Numbered from the stretch's first letter, positions 45,108 to 57,710 are shown. The stretch is 64,000 bases of DNA from Papio anubis (GCF_008728515.1 NC_044978.1:7149771-7213770); one strand, 5' to 3'. Notes: a model not told the origin generated them from the letters alone. Translations and numbers: made by a program.

Positions 45108-45165
<58 letters not shown>
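45108..45165 (+). repeat. Compound microsatellite (TA)n(CA)n(GA)n
   Basis: TA units to about 45116, then about 18 CA units, then about 6 GA units ending 45165. Probably variable in length. Confidence 0.95.
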
Positions 45166-46045
45166 GTTTAAGCTTTGGTTGCTAACTCTATGTCTTGAAT
45201 GCTGTCATGCTTTATCAGTTTGCATTTTACAAAATATAAATCTAGACAAGATAAAACAACTGATTTAAAACACTGTAAAGGACAATGGCAAGGGGCTTAT
45301 TCTGGGATGCGTCTCCCTCGGGCCGTATCTCCACAGCTGATGTAAAATAAAGCTGGCTACAGTCCTCCTGAGTTAGCTGTGGTCTTTAGGGATCTCACAG
45401 GCATTTGGCTTTTGCCAACTCTATGTCGATTACGAAGGAGAATAAAAATATTAACATCAAGATCGACATTCTTATCCAGCTTTGCCCTGCACATTCATCT
45501 TGTTTGGATAACTGCACATTTAAAATTAGAGGCTACTGATCTGGGCCTAGACATTAGAGGATAATGCACAGGGAGAAGAGTCTCCACATTCTAATTCCCC
45601 ATGGCAAATCACTGCGCTTCTCATTACTTCGATAAGGAAGAGCTTGTCTTTCCTTCAATGTTTATGTGAATTTTTTCTTGTTGTATGTGGTTCACTGAAG
45701 GAATGGCAATAGTTCACTTTAAAAACATTCTCTCCATTAGCTAGAATCGATTTTTAAAGCATTCTAACACATCCATATCGAGTCTAAAACAATTTCTTTA
45801 ACCCCTGAAACTAAAAAATACTGGGTGCTACTTTTTTTAAAAAAGGACTTATACAGTTCTCTTCTATTTTATGTGGTTTTTTGTTTTGTTGGTTATAAGT
45901 AATTTAATTACTTAGTAACTTCAAAAAAGAATTACTAAAAATCTAGGTTCAACGTAACTACACGGATTCTAAACGCAAAGGGTAGTGGAATACACAACAG
46001 AAATTTATACTCATGAAAGCTTTTGAAGCAGATTATGCAGTGGGC
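45166..46045. other. Unique intronic sequence
   Basis: Nothing recognised. Confidence 0.5.
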
Positions 46046-46049
46046 TTAC

Positions 46050-46190
46050 CATGCACTATCTTATTTAATTTCATAGCTACCTGAAACTGTAGGTACATAT
46101 TCCTGTTTCACAAGTGGGAAAAAATGTACAGAGAAATTAAGAAATCTGGCAATGGTCACAGAGTACGACCCCAAAGCTCTCCATACTAAT
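46050..46190 (-). repeat. MIR SINE
   Basis: 'gcactatcttatttaatttc', 'ctgtaggtacatattcctgt' and 'ctggcaatggtcacagagta' follow reverse-complement MIR. Confidence 0.7.
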
Positions 46191-46735
46191 TTATACAGGA
46201 ATAATTATTTTTGTCATTTTTGTTCCAGGCATGTTGTCAAGAAGGAAATGAAGAGGAAGTATTAGTATTAAGGCAGTACTGTAGAATTCAATTTTAAATG
46301 GAAGAATGCTTGCTTTACTTTGAGCCGGGGGTCAGAGTGCTATCTAGCAAAGGCCAGTGTGGAGACCCCAATCCAGCCGTGATAGCAGAAGCATTCTTCT
46401 GTTACAGGGAAACTATACTGCATATTAAATAGGTGAATACAAATGAAAAAATAATTTGAATGTTAGTTCCCGGTTTTATAATTGTTTAACACTTTTTAGT
46501 ATGTGGGCAGTCTTTTGTCTCATTTTAAAATTCTCTACTTGAGCTTTTGATTTTCCTCTCCCTTATGCTAAGAAACAAAAATATACATGAGGTTAAAAAA
46601 ATCTCTAAAAGCAATGACTTAAAAAATGACAAGACCCTAGATATCAATCCTTTTCTTCTTGGCCTTATAGTACATCTTGGTGTTGGCAGATTATTTTATA
46701 AACTCACAATATTTGCTACTGTAAGCATTACGATC
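46191..46735. other. Unique intronic sequence
   Basis: Nothing recognised. Confidence 0.5.
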
Positions 46736-46752
46736 TTTTTCCCAATATTCTT

Positions 46753-47051
46753 TTTTTTTTCTTTCTTTTTGAGATGGAGTCTTGCTCTGTCACCCAGGCT
46801 GGAGTGCAATGGCACGACCTTGGCTCACTGCAACCTCTGCCTCCCGGGTTCAAGCCATTCTCCCGCCTCAGCCTCCTGAGTACCTGGGATTACAGGCACT
46901 CACCATCATGCCTGGCTAATTTTTGTATTTTTATACAGATGGGGTTTCACCATGTTGGCCAGGCTGGTCTCGAACTCCTGACCTCACGTGATCCGCCCGC
47001 CTCGGCCTCCCAAAGTTCTGGGATTACAGGTGTGAGTCACCGCGCCCGGCC
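46753..47051 (-). mobile_element. AluS-like element with 17-bp target duplication
   Basis: 'gagatggagtcttgctctgt' to 'gtgagtcaccgcgcccggcc'. TTTTTCCCAATATTCTT (46736-46752) and TTTTTCCTAATATTCTT (47054-47070) flank it with one mismatch. Confidence 0.95.
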
Positions 47052-47070
47052 TGTTTTTCCTAATATTCTT

Positions 47071-49355
47071 AAGAGATTATCAGAGTTATTAAATTAAACA
47101 GTACTACGAAGCACAGTCCCATAGATTCAGCTTTATCACCGCAATTTACTATCAAATATTTGAGACAGCATTATTAAAAGTTAATGGCCTTGTGGTTTAT
47201 AAATTACTGGTAACTCTTTAATTTCTTACTTTGATCATACACAGCACTGCTATGTTTATACTTTTGTGAGGTCATCAAAATAAAGTCAAACAATTTCATG
47301 TTATATTAAAAACAATAATATAATATCTGCTTCCTTTGTGATTTCTTCTTATTATGTAAAAAGAGAAAACCCTGGGTAATTCAAATTCTTTTAAGCTTAC
47401 ACATGTTCTAGAGTATTGAAAAAAATTAAAAGGACAATTTACATTAACATGTTCAATACTCTGCTTTTTGTATGACAATAAAATTAGAGGTAGCACACCT
47501 TAAATATATAATTTTACTTAAAAATATTCACCACAATCAAGTGACAGTTGCACTTAAATGATTATTTGAGCAAGGTGATTTGTATTCTTAGAATATTTTC
47601 TAACTTTCAAACAATGAATATTGTTGAAATCCAAGATACACACAACACATTACTGCACAGATAAAAATGAAAAGTGATCTTAGAATAATCTCAGAAACAT
47701 TATTTACATTCAAAATGCACCACACATAATTTGCAATCAAAGTTGACCCATCAGGGTTAGCAGTAAATGTTCTGCCCTGGCACGGAGTTAAAACAGGTAA
47801 GTTCGTCAAAGGGGCTATGATACCTGCCATACCTTCCTTCATGCTTGTTGCTCACAGAGACTCGCATAATGAAAACACTTTCTGATTTCAAGGCAAGTCA
47901 GAAATAGGAAGATTTATAACCTGGCAGATCTAATGGAGCTGTCAAAAAGAGAAGTTACACTCACAGTGAAATGGTCACATCAGGATCTAGTTTTCATCCT
48001 AATTGATTAAAAAAAATCTTGGTGAAGAACCCTACAAATGTTTTTAGTAAAAGAGATTCACAATAAAAGAAGAAGGAAAAATAAAAATAGAGTGATGAAG
48101 AGGTATTTCTTCAAAACATGAGAGCTGAAGTCGGAGATAATGTAGTACATGAGACAGTGAATTTAGGAGAGCACCCTCCTTTAAGTGCATTTTCCCTCTT
48201 TCATTTAGAATACAGAAAAAAGTCAGAGGAAGACAAAAGAAAAGGAAAGAATCAAACTTCCAAAATAGCATTAAACTACATTATTAATAGCGTCACACTA
48301 AGAGAAATGACAGCTCTCAAAAGAGTACTTTTGTCTCCACTTACTTTAATTAAACTCCCTAGACTATAAAGTGAATCTGAACCTCTTTTTTAAACATAAA
48401 AAAATCGAAGCTGATTAAGATGTGATTTCTGTCCTCTAATGGTCCTCACACTTAGTTATATACTATTTAAAACAATAGAAACAGCAGCAGCAACAAACCT
48501 CAACATCCTGCAAATTTTCTCAAAAGGACCAAAATGTCATACTCTGCTCCTCTGCCTTCTCACAGATAAATTAGTTTCCAGTGTGTCCCTCCCTCTGTAG
48601 CCAGCAATAAACCTCATTTAAACTTCAAATGAGAATTATAGCACAATTATACCAGTATGAATGTTTCAATTAATGTAACTTTCCTTATACCAGAGTCCTA
48701 TAACAACTTTGCTTTAAAATAAGCTGATGTGATTTTAAAAGTTCACTGCAAAATATGATCCCTGAAAATTAATCCATATTGGGGGAAAAAAGAGAAGTTT
48801 TCAAATTTGTGGACATAATTTCAAAAATCCATTACAGCCATTGTAATGTCATTACTCTTCTTCTAAAAAACCTTAAAGGAAAACGTATTTCTCTCTTCCC
48901 TATGTGCATTGTCAATCTGTCCCAAACTAAATTTATCATCCTCGTTTTATACTCTCTGCCCAATCCAAGATCTCCTCCTCTTTCTCAACTATTTCACCTT
49001 TCCACTGAAATCCCCATTTTCTACTCAAAAGTTTGCTGACATTTTGACTCTTGCTCTTGGATCCTCTGATCCAAATCAACCATTTTCTTGTTAGTTTATT
49101 CAAAATGTTCTTTGGTTATGTTCTTTCCTCTGTTTTCCCACTGCATTACCCTATCTAGACCCTTCCCTACCTCTCATTTATTAAATAAATCACTATCTGC
49201 TGACTAGATATGCGCTCCGAGAAAACAGAATGCGGCTATCTCTGCCTGCTGACTTTCTCTACTCCCATTTATCCTGCGAAAAACCAACATGGCATTTTAA
49301 AAACTTTATTCTTTGTCTTGAACCAACAATGGTTCACTGTTGCCAAGCCACAAGT
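47071..49355. other. Unique AT-rich intronic sequence
   Basis: No repeat family or exon recognised. Short open frames at 47600-47842 (-) and 48779-49039 (+) have no recognisable motif. Confidence 0.5.
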
Positions 49356-49359
49356 CCTA

Positions 49360-49900
49360 ATTGTATTTACCAATAATGTTTAAGTACCATGGAGATACAA
49401 AAGAAGGCAGGTGTGCTGGCCTAAAGGAGTTTATTCCCTAATTGAGGAGATGGGACTTCCATTCCTGAAACAGCGAGAACACAAATCTCAGGCAGGTGCA
49501 AAATAATAAACTATATGAAGAAGGTGAACAAGGAAACATTTGCTTTGTGCCGGGGTTGGTTTGGAAGGCTTAAAGTGCAGACTAACATTTAGCTAAACCT
49601 TGAAGAGAAGCACAGTTAGCAGGAAGACTGGAGATCGGTAACAACACTGGTTTGGAAAGCAACTTAAGAGAGAGTTCCAGATAGATAAAGTGGGGCCAAC
49701 CAACCGCTTTCACCTCCAAGTGGAAGAATCTGTACCTGATTTGGTAGGCCACACAGAGGTTCCTGGGAAGAAATTTATTATGAGAAAAGAAGTCAGAGGG
49801 AGATTAACCTGAGTGCTCTTCCAGAGTACAAGGGCCATGTGGCAGCAATTAGGCTGTGAAGTGATGACTATTTTCTTAAGAATGAGAGCTGAGACACTCA
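49360..49900 (-). repeat. L2 LINE, decayed
   Basis: 'gactaacatttagctaaacc' with 'ttgaagagaagcacagttag' parallels reverse-complement L2 ('gtgacatttgagctgag...'). Further weak matches run to about 49900. Confidence 0.5.
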
Positions 49901-49911
49901 TGTAGTATTGG

Positions 49912-50131
49912 TTGATTCATTCATTCCACAGATATTCACTTAAGCACCTATCACAGCATGAGGGATACCTTAGCTAAAAACAAACCGGTGTAGAGCTTAC
50001 ATTGTAGCAACTGGAGGGGAAGAAGGGGAGAACAATATGCAGGAAACATAATAAATTAGTAAATGAAGAAGAAGGTGATATTGACAGAATACAAGGCAGG
50101 GTAGGCAATTAGAACTGCTGGAGAAGGAATC
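49912..50131 (-). repeat. L2 3' end, split by the Alu/L1 composite
   Basis: 'attcattcattccacagata', 'ttaagcacctatcacagcat' and 'gtagagcttacattgtagca' are reverse-complement L2. The copy resumes at 50564. Confidence 0.65.
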
Positions 50132-50147
50132 AAAATTTTAAATTGGG
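50132..50147 (+). repeat. Left target duplication of the Alu/L1 composite
   Basis: AAAATTTTAAATTGGG here corresponds to AAAATTAAATTGGG at 50550-50563, differing by a two-base indel. Confidence 0.6.
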
Positions 50148-50166
50148 GCTGGGGCTGGGGCCGGGG
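50145..50166 (+). other. G-quadruplex motif (four G4 runs)
   Basis: Four GGGG runs at 50145-50148, 50151-50154, 50157-50160 and 50163-50166, each separated by two bases (CT, CT, CC). This is an ideal G4 pattern at the 5' head of the Alu. A C-rich i-motif would lie on the transcribed TENM3 sense (minus) strand. Confidence 0.85.
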
Positions 50167-50456
50167 CAGTGGCTCACGCCTGTAATCCCAGCACTTTGGG
50201 AGGCCTAGGCAGGCTGATCACGAGGTCAGGAGTTCGAGACTAGCCTGGCCAATATGGTGAAACCTCGTCTCTACTAAAAATACAAAAATTAGCAGGGCGT
50301 GGTGGTGGGTGCCTGCAGTCCCAGCCACTCGGGAGGCTGAGGCAGGAGAATTGCTTAAACCCAGGAGGTGGAGGTTGCAGTGAGTGGAGATTGCGCCATT
50401 GCACTCCAGCCTGGGCGACAGAGCAAGACTCCAACTCAAAAAAAAAAAAAAAAAAG
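50148..50456 (+). mobile_element. Alu element (5' part of Alu/L1 composite)
   Basis: The normal GGCCGGGC head is replaced by repeated GGGGCT units, then 'gcagtggctcacgcctgtaa' to 'cagagcaagactccaactc' and an A18 run. The A run passes directly into L1 3' sequence. Confidence 0.9.
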
Positions 50457-50549
50457 TATGCATATGTAACAAACCTGCATGTTACGCACATGTACCCTAG
50501 AACTTAAAGTATAATAATAATCATCATCAATAAATAAATTTAAAAAATT
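50457..50549 (+). mobile_element. L1 3' terminus (3' part of Alu/L1 composite)
   Basis: 'gcatatgtaacaaacctgca', 'ttacgcacatgtaccctaga' and 'acttaaagtataataataat' are the last 60 or so bases of a primate L1, followed by an A-rich AATAAATAAA tail. No L1 sequence precedes the Alu. Confidence 0.9.
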
Positions 50550-50563
50550 AAAATTAAATTGGG

Positions 50564-50690
50564 TCATCAGAATAGCATTTACGGAAAATATGACATTTAA
50601 GCAAAGACTTAAAAGTAAAAATGGGAACCCTCCTCAGAAGGGAAGGCAATAAATTAGGTTTTAGAGGTGATAACGGTTTAGAAATGTTTA
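50564..50690 (-). repeat. L2, continuation
   Basis: 'gacatttaagcaaagactta' and 'aaccctcctcagaagggaag' continue the L2 cut at 50131. Confidence 0.5.
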
Positions 50691-51117
50691 CATGTTAGGA
50701 TATTTATGGGTACTATCTCCTGAGTACTTGAGGAATCACAAAGACAGTTAATACTGGATAAATAAGTATTATTACCTATGTGCATGAAAACCATAGACAC
50801 TAATGCTAATAAAAAATATATTCCCCAAATTTATTTATTTTCTTCCAGATTCCCTGAATTCCATGTTAATATGCCAGGTGCCTTTAATTGTGAATGACTC
50901 CATTGCTATTTCTGAAATTAACCATTGCAGTCTCCTATGTAGCGATTTCTTACCTGAAACAAAGATGGTTAGAAATTTCCTTTAGACATTTATTTCTTCA
51001 ATATAGCAATACTGCAGGTGGGTGGTCTTCATTTAAACTCTTAATATCTTTAGAAATGCCTCCTGGGCTGATATCCAATCCGATTCCAAGGAGTAAGACA
51101 CAATTCTTGCCTTCACT

Positions 51118-51870
51118 TATTCATTCATTGGTTCCCTCACTAATTTATACAAAACGCCTACACAGAATACCTACAGTGTTTCCGGTACTTTCAAAGTCCT
51201 AGGAATTCCAGTATGAGTCAACATACTTTCCTGCCTTTTTAAAGCTTTCCTCCCTACTACACTGTACTTATCGCCTCCTCACTTTTGAGTATACATATAT
51301 ACAGAGAGATCAAGTATTATCTGGTAAATAACCGAAGAGATGAAATATGCTGGGTTCCGAAAGCTTCTCAGAAGGTTTTTCCGATAAGCTAATGCTTTAG
51401 CTGCCATGAAGAGTGCATATTCCAGGCAGAGAAATCCTCAGGATGCCGGAAAGAGGCTAAGGCATGACAGTGAGGAGCACGAAGCTGCCGTGGTTCAGAT
51501 TGGCTAGAACACAGAGGGTGTGGGTGGGGCTGGGACAGGGTAGGAGAATTCACAAGAGGCAGGAAAGAAGCCTGGAAGACAGGTGGAATAACGATTTTCA
51601 TGGGCCTTGTCTTGTTCTGCTTCGGCATTTGCATATTATCCTATTAGCCAAAGGGAGCTACGGAAAGGTTTTAAGCAAATAAATGACAAGGTCAGAGACA
51701 CATTTTATGACAACTACCCTAACAGCAGTGTGGAGGCTGTGTGTGTGTGTGTGTGTGTGTGTTGCCTTTGGTGAGTGGTGTGTGATGAGAGTTAGTAGAG
51801 ATTTACAGTATTGTATTGAGTACATAAACGAAAGCCCTGGCAATGCAGATAAACATGCAGGGTCAGATTC
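51118..51870 (-). repeat. L2 LINE fragments
   Basis: 'ttcattcattggttccctca' and 'caaaacgcctacacagaata' near the start, then 'catattccaggcagagaaat', 'ttttaagcaaataaatgaca' and 'acagcagtgtggaggctgtg' follow reverse-complement L2. A (TG)n tract is embedded at 51738-51762. Confidence 0.6.
51738..51762 (+). repeat. (TG)n microsatellite
   Basis: About 12 uninterrupted TG units inside the L2 fragment. Confidence 0.95.
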
Positions 51871-53015
51871 AAGAGATAATTAAGAGGTAGAATAAACTGA
51901 TTAGCTCTAGCAACACATTAAATGAAGCGTTGGGTAAAAAAGAGGGTCAACCATAGAATTTCCAAAGTATTTAAGAAATATCTTTCATCTTTTAAAATTA
52001 CTAAACATCACAAGCTCTCAAAATGTGAATCCTATTTGGCTCTAACCACTCTTACCATTTTAGAAATCTACACAGGATTGGCTTATATTGCTGTTAAATT
52101 ATAGTTACCGGAAAATTTATTTTTTTCTCATGAGTGCATTGCAGTATCTACATTACTTCTCCTTTTAAATAGCAAAACCTTTCTTTGTTTTTAACAGTCC
52201 ACAGCACTGAGTACACACGTACTGCATGTGTGTCTCTCACACAAACTGTTTTCATTTGTATCCCACATTTAAGAGGTTTTTCCACAGAAGCCACTCAACA
52301 CAGAAGGAAAAGAAACATACTAGGAGGAAGAAACCTGGTTTTGCTAGGGAACTGAACCCAATTTCTTAAAACCGCTCATGATGTGACAGGATGAAGAGAA
52401 AGAAAAAGTCAAAAAAATCTACCGAATAAGTATCAAAATCTCATCGAGTGGATTTTCTTAACATTGTCTAAAGTAAGCTTGAGTGCATTCTTGTTTAAAG
52501 TGGAATTCTGCATAAGGTCATGCTTAATCCTACCCTGAAAATGAGAATAACTGAATACAACCTAAGTTCTTCCAGAGGACGTTCAACTCTGTAACAGAAT
52601 GAATAAAAATGAGGAAATGTGCAGAAATTGCTATTCTAACCTAGAACTTTACACTCTGACTTCTTATTATTCATGTTGAGGGATGAAAACCTTAAGGACA
52701 GAAACTCAGTGTTGTTTGTTCCTTTAATACAGTACTATATCTAAAAAGAATTTCTTACTTTTCTAAGACACGTAACTTTAAATGTTCTGATTTCCCAAAA
52801 TAGAGAAGCATGATACCACAGCAGTGCTTTTTAGAATATTTAAAATAAACAAAAATGTTATTCTTTATGTATAAATATACAAGTTAAGAAAATCATGAGG
52901 ACAGAAAATAAGCTGCAAATCACAACATCATAAATATATAATTAGCTTTTGTACCACATTTTTTTCCTTCAAGCGAGCAGCAGATGTAATATTAAAAGCT
53001 TCTGTCTCTTTTTAA
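51871..53015. other. Unique intronic sequence
   Basis: Nothing recognised. Confidence 0.5.
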
Positions 53016-53215
53016 ACCAGAAGTCTGCAAACTCTTGTCTGCTGCCATCTACTTTTGTAAGACAGTTTCATGGGAACACAGGCACGTCCACTCGTTCACG
53101 TACTGACTGCTTTTGTGCTATAAGACAAAGGATTTGAGAAGTTTCCACCTCATGGCTCTCGAAAAGCCTAAAATATTTACTACCTGGCCCTTTAAGAAGA
53201 AGTTTACCAACCAGT
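53016..53215 (+). mobile_element. MER1-type hAT-Charlie element
   Basis: 'cagaagtctgcaaactcttg', 'cacgtccactcgttcacgta', 'gactgcttttgtgctataag', then 'aagcctaaaatatttactac' and 'agaagaagtttaccaacca' follow the MER1 consensus to its terminal inverted repeat. Confidence 0.8.
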
Positions 53216-53239
53216 TTTTCTTTTCTCAATGAAAAATCT

Positions 53240-53500
53240 CATTGAGACAATTGTAAACTCGCACGCAGTTTCAAGAAGTAATCCAAAGAGATTGTGTATA
53301 CTTTACCTAGTTTCTCCCAATGGTAACATTGCAAAATACCAGGATAATGACATTGATATGATCCACTGATTCTATTCAGATTTCTCCAGTTTTACTTGTA
53401 TTCCTGGTGTGTGTGCATGGGCGTGTGTGTGTGTGTGTGTGTATTTGTTCTATACGATTTTACTACACGTCTATGCTGACCAGTTCTCAACAAGATCTTA
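53240..53500 (+). repeat. L1M 3' region fragment with (TG)n
   Basis: 'tttctcccaatggtaacatt', 'ccaggataatgacattgata' and 'cagatttctccagttttact' match old mammalian L1 3' sequence. A (TG)n tract follows at 53407-53441. Confidence 0.65.
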
Positions 53501-55395
53501 ATTGCTTCCTCAATAAAAAGGGAATTTTCTTAATCTTTTGTTTAGAAGGCAAAAATTCATTAAAAAGTCAAAAATTACAAAGTTGATATTAGCTTCAAGT
53601 TTAGCAAAAGTTGGGGAGGTAACCTAGGTAAAGATAGCCAGATGTAAGGCTTATCTGTGTCACCGAGGTGACAGGAAACATATGGCTACATGTCTGTGAG
53701 TAGAATAAAATACCATTCTGTAAGCAGAACAAACCATCTGCAGTTGAACTGTAAAAAATATTTTTTGAAATAGTTCATTGAGAAGCTTATGTTCTTACTA
53801 CCAAATCTTGCGGGAAGGGAGGGTTTGAGACAGTGGTAGGACAGGAGAAGAGAAAAAGGATAAAAAATGTAACCAATTTTAGGTGTATCAGAAGGTGATT
53901 TACCATTTAAAATGAAAGCTCTCTCTCTACCTATCACTTGGAATTACTGTCAGAAAGGCCAAAATCATATATTTTAATGTGTTTGAGTTAAAATATATAA
54001 TAGATAAAACCTATAAATGGCTCAATGAAATGCTCTTATATTTTAAATAAGTATATAGTGGCTCAGGAGAATTCATTTGCTTCATTTCTAAAGCAAGAAA
54101 CTAATAAAGGAGAAGTTTCATAAATACAGTTTAGTAGAGATGGCAATAAATAAATGCATGAAGCAATGCATACCAAATGACAGCAATCCACAAGTAAGCC
54201 CTTCCTATGAGTATCCTTTCTGGAATAAAGTGGAGAATAAATTAATGAATAAATAAATAATAAATAATAAAGCCATGGTAAATTGCAGTTCTGATAAGAG
54301 TAGAAATCCACATGCTATGGGAATCAATCTGACATAACTAGTCATTTTAAAAGATTGAAAAGAGGCATATGAAAGAATATAAATAACACAACCAAACGAA
54401 ATTTCCAAGTTTGTTGTAATAAAAACTTATGAGAGTTGGGATAAATTCTGAGAAAGCATTTTGAGTCACGAACGGAGAAGGCAGTATATTTAAAAACTCG
54501 GTCTTTTTGAATTAAAGCACTTTCCCGTGTTTGAAATGAAAGGCAAAATACTTTTAGCTAAATGCCTTTAAGAATTCATTTTAGTTTTTCATATTTTATT
54601 GTAACCTATTTTTATTCCTGAACAACAAAATAGATATTCTGCTCTAAAAAGTAGTAAATAATGACAAATGTGAAAAAAGTTTCTGCTTAAGCACCGTCTT
54701 TTCAGTGATGTGTGAAATATGAATCTCAATATTTTTCCTTATTAATAAATAAAACATTATAACATGTGGGAATAACTGGAAGAGAACTATAAATAAAGTG
54801 TCTTTTTAATATGAAATCACACAATTCAATTCTGGTAGAAAGCTTCAGTACTGCCTTTTCTCTGTTTCCCTGGTACCCACCTTCAAATTCTTCAGAAACT
54901 GTTCAGAAATTTTAACTGATATGTTGCTCTAAAATAATAAATATTTGTGGCATTCGTTCAATCTGGGAAACTAGGCTAAAATACAAATATACTGAATTTT
55001 CAATGTTTCCTTGTAATAATATCCCTGCATCTTTTATGAACAGTTGTTTCTCATGGTGTCACACAAAATTTCATCACTATAATACTGTGATGCTCTCTGA
55101 AAAACATGATGTGAGGGATTTGATTCCCATGTCAAAAGGTTTACTTTAACATTTGTTCTGAGGAATATACTTGAAAACTTATAAAAACACCCTATAGAGA
55201 TTTATTCCAAATTAATATTTTACTTGATTTGATAAATTTATGTTAAGATAAACATATATATTTGGTTCATAAGCATATACACACACAAATTTTGGCTCTA
55301 TTCCAGAAAGCGTTATTATTCAGTAAGTCCTGCTCAAATCCGGACAATGCTGGGATACAAAACCTGAGTGACGCCTCTGGAGTCTGGCTGACTCA
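53501..55395. other. Unique AT-rich intronic sequence
   Basis: (AATA)n low-complexity at about 54237-54272. Nothing else recognised. Confidence 0.5.
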
Positions 55396-55399
55396 ATTT

Positions 55400-55545
55400 T
55401 AAATCCCCAAGTCTCACTTTTCTAATGTAGAAAATGTGGATTAATAGTTATTAATACTACCTATGGAGGTTTAAGGAGAATGCCAATCACTGAAATACTA
55501 TCTGGCACAATCTGTATTGATGGTAGATGATCAATAAACAAGAGT
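55400..55545 (+). repeat. MIR SINE, diverged
   Basis: 'aagtctcacttttctaatgt', 'agaaaatgtggattaatagt' and 'ctatctggcacaatctgtat' resemble MIR. Confidence 0.55.
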
Positions 55546-56359
55546 TTTAAAAAATTACTATTTGACCTAAGCCAAAGCAGCAAAGTCAAGCCCTAGAACC
55601 TAGATGAACTATAGGAAGCTCTCTTCATCTCCTCGCCCATTCCCCCACTGCCACCCCTAGTCTGAGTCTGTGACCTTAATGGTATCATTAATCTTTATGG
55701 CACTTCTGGCCCCCAATAAGATCCTAAACATTACTGAAATCCCTGAATCAGGCAGGTTTCACAATGAATATGAGTTGGTATGTGAATTCAAGCCTTTTTA
55801 TCAAATCTATGAGCAACTATTTCTACTCCCTTTTAAAACCACTACAAGAAGTTTCTTTAACCTGGTTGCCTTCAATTTTGCGTTTTTCTACTTAGCTCTA
55901 AGTAGAAGTGACTGATGTATCAGTCTGCTAGAATTTGGGAAGAGTCACAGGTCACTGAAAAGAGGTACACCCCTCTGTGAATGAGTAGGTTTCTCAACAT
56001 TGACTATGGCATTAAGGTCAACTCCACTGTGGAATTATTCAAGGGTACTGCATTTCTTAATGTACTATTAATTAAATGTAGACTTGTGCCAGAGTTTGCC
56101 ATGATGGTACTGTAATAAGTGACTCAGTATACTAAAATATTTTACTGCTGTGTTTGGCATTTAAGTGTGTTCCTCCAGATGGATGGCTACTTAAGTGTGG
56201 ATGAAAAGACCAATATGATAGATAAGTAACTGTCTTTACAAAAATGTTCTCATTTTAAGACTAATCTTTGATTTGGGGCTGTTTAAAAAAATATGCTGTT
56301 GTGTGCAAATCTATCACTCAACAATCAGTACAAAGTCTGTGTTTTAAAACAGTAATACT
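55546..56359. other. Unique intronic sequence
   Basis: Nothing recognised. The open frame at 55670-55915 (+) has no known motif. Confidence 0.5.
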
Positions 56360-56668
56360 GGCCGGGTGCGGTGGCTCACGCCTGTAATCCCAGCACTTTG
56401 GGAGGCAGAGGCGGGCGGATCACCTGAGGTCAGGAGTTCCAGACCAGCTGGCCAACATGGTGAAACCCCAAACCCCGTCTCTACTAACAACACAAAAATG
56501 AGCTGGGCATGGTGGCAGGTGCCTGTAGTCCCAGCTACTCAGGAGGCTGAGGCAGGAGAATAGCTTGAACCCAGGAGGCAGAGGTTGCAGTGAGCTGGGA
56601 TTGTGCCACCGCATTCCAACCTGAGTGACAGAGTGACTCTGTCTCAAAAGCAACAACAACAAAAAACG
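56360..56668 (+). mobile_element. AluS-like element
   Basis: 'ggccgggtgcggtggctcac' to 'gacagagtgactctgtctca', with a CAA-containing tail. It carries a small duplicated 'aaacccc' at 56463-56478. Confidence 0.9.
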
Positions 56669-57029
56669 GTTATATCATTCCTAATTACTGTGTGCCACAA
56701 TGGGCTTTGGTTTTTGTTTTCCAGCAATTTATAATGATGTCACGCTGTTTGAAACTTTCAGTCTTCCATGTTAATTATATACACTTGGGAAAATATACAT
56801 TCCTAAAGTGCTCATACCAACGGTTTCTTATATAATTACTTTTCTGTGGAAATTTACATTGTCTGAAACATAGATCATAATATCAAAATGTATTACCAGG
56901 AAAATCTAATCCAATTAACTAGAATTTTAAGTTAACTGAAATTTTTTATATCCTTAAAATTTTAAAAGAGAAGAAAATACAAAGAAGAGGTATAGTTTGC
57001 GCATGTGTATTGGGGGCAGGGTGTGTGTT
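56669..57029. other. Unique intronic sequence
   Basis: Nothing recognised. Confidence 0.5.
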
Positions 57030-57312
57030 GTGGGGCAGGGTCTCGCTCTCTAACCCAGGTGGGAGTACAGTGGTGCCATCTTGGCTCACTGAAACCTCTG
57101 CTTCCTCGGCTCAAGCCATCCTCCCACCTCAGCCTCCTGAGGAGCTGGGACGACAGGCACGTGTCACCATGCCCGGTTAATTTTTGAATTTTTTTGAAGA
57201 CAGGGTTTTGCCATGTTGCCCAGGCTGGACTCAAACTCCTGGGCTCAAGTGATCTGCCCGCCTTGGCCTCCCAAAGTGCTGGGATTACAGGCAGGAGGGA
57301 CGGTGCCTGGCC
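57030..57312 (-). mobile_element. AluJ-like element
   Basis: 'gggcagggtctcgctctcta' to 'gagggacggtgcctggcc'. Confidence 0.9.
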
Positions 57313-57697
57313 CAACGTATAGTTTTTTTAAAAAAGTTTTAAAACACGAACAGGGCATGTCCTCATGACAACACAGACTCATCTTCATAGCCTGGGCCTT
57401 GACACTACCAAGACAGGAAGCACAACAGTTGTTTGTTGTGTTTGCCATAGGCACTGTACTTTATCCGTATTTGTTTGGAGCTGTTTGATCTTAATGATAC
57501 AGATTCTGTAATCTAGCATTTAGTTAAAAATCATCCCCCAATTATGAATCTTGCCATTTCTGATTATTGTGTGCCAGGTTAGTCTGTCAGTTCTTAGAGC
57601 AAACTATAATTACAGCACACAGCCTTCTCATGTTGTGACACAGGTTAAGTTAAACACACGCATCTACCTAGAGAACCCAAACCACAGTTTGCTCACT
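57313..57697. other. Unique intronic sequence
   Basis: Nothing recognised. Confidence 0.5.
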
Positions 57698-57710
57698 GGC
57701 CCTTTCCAAG

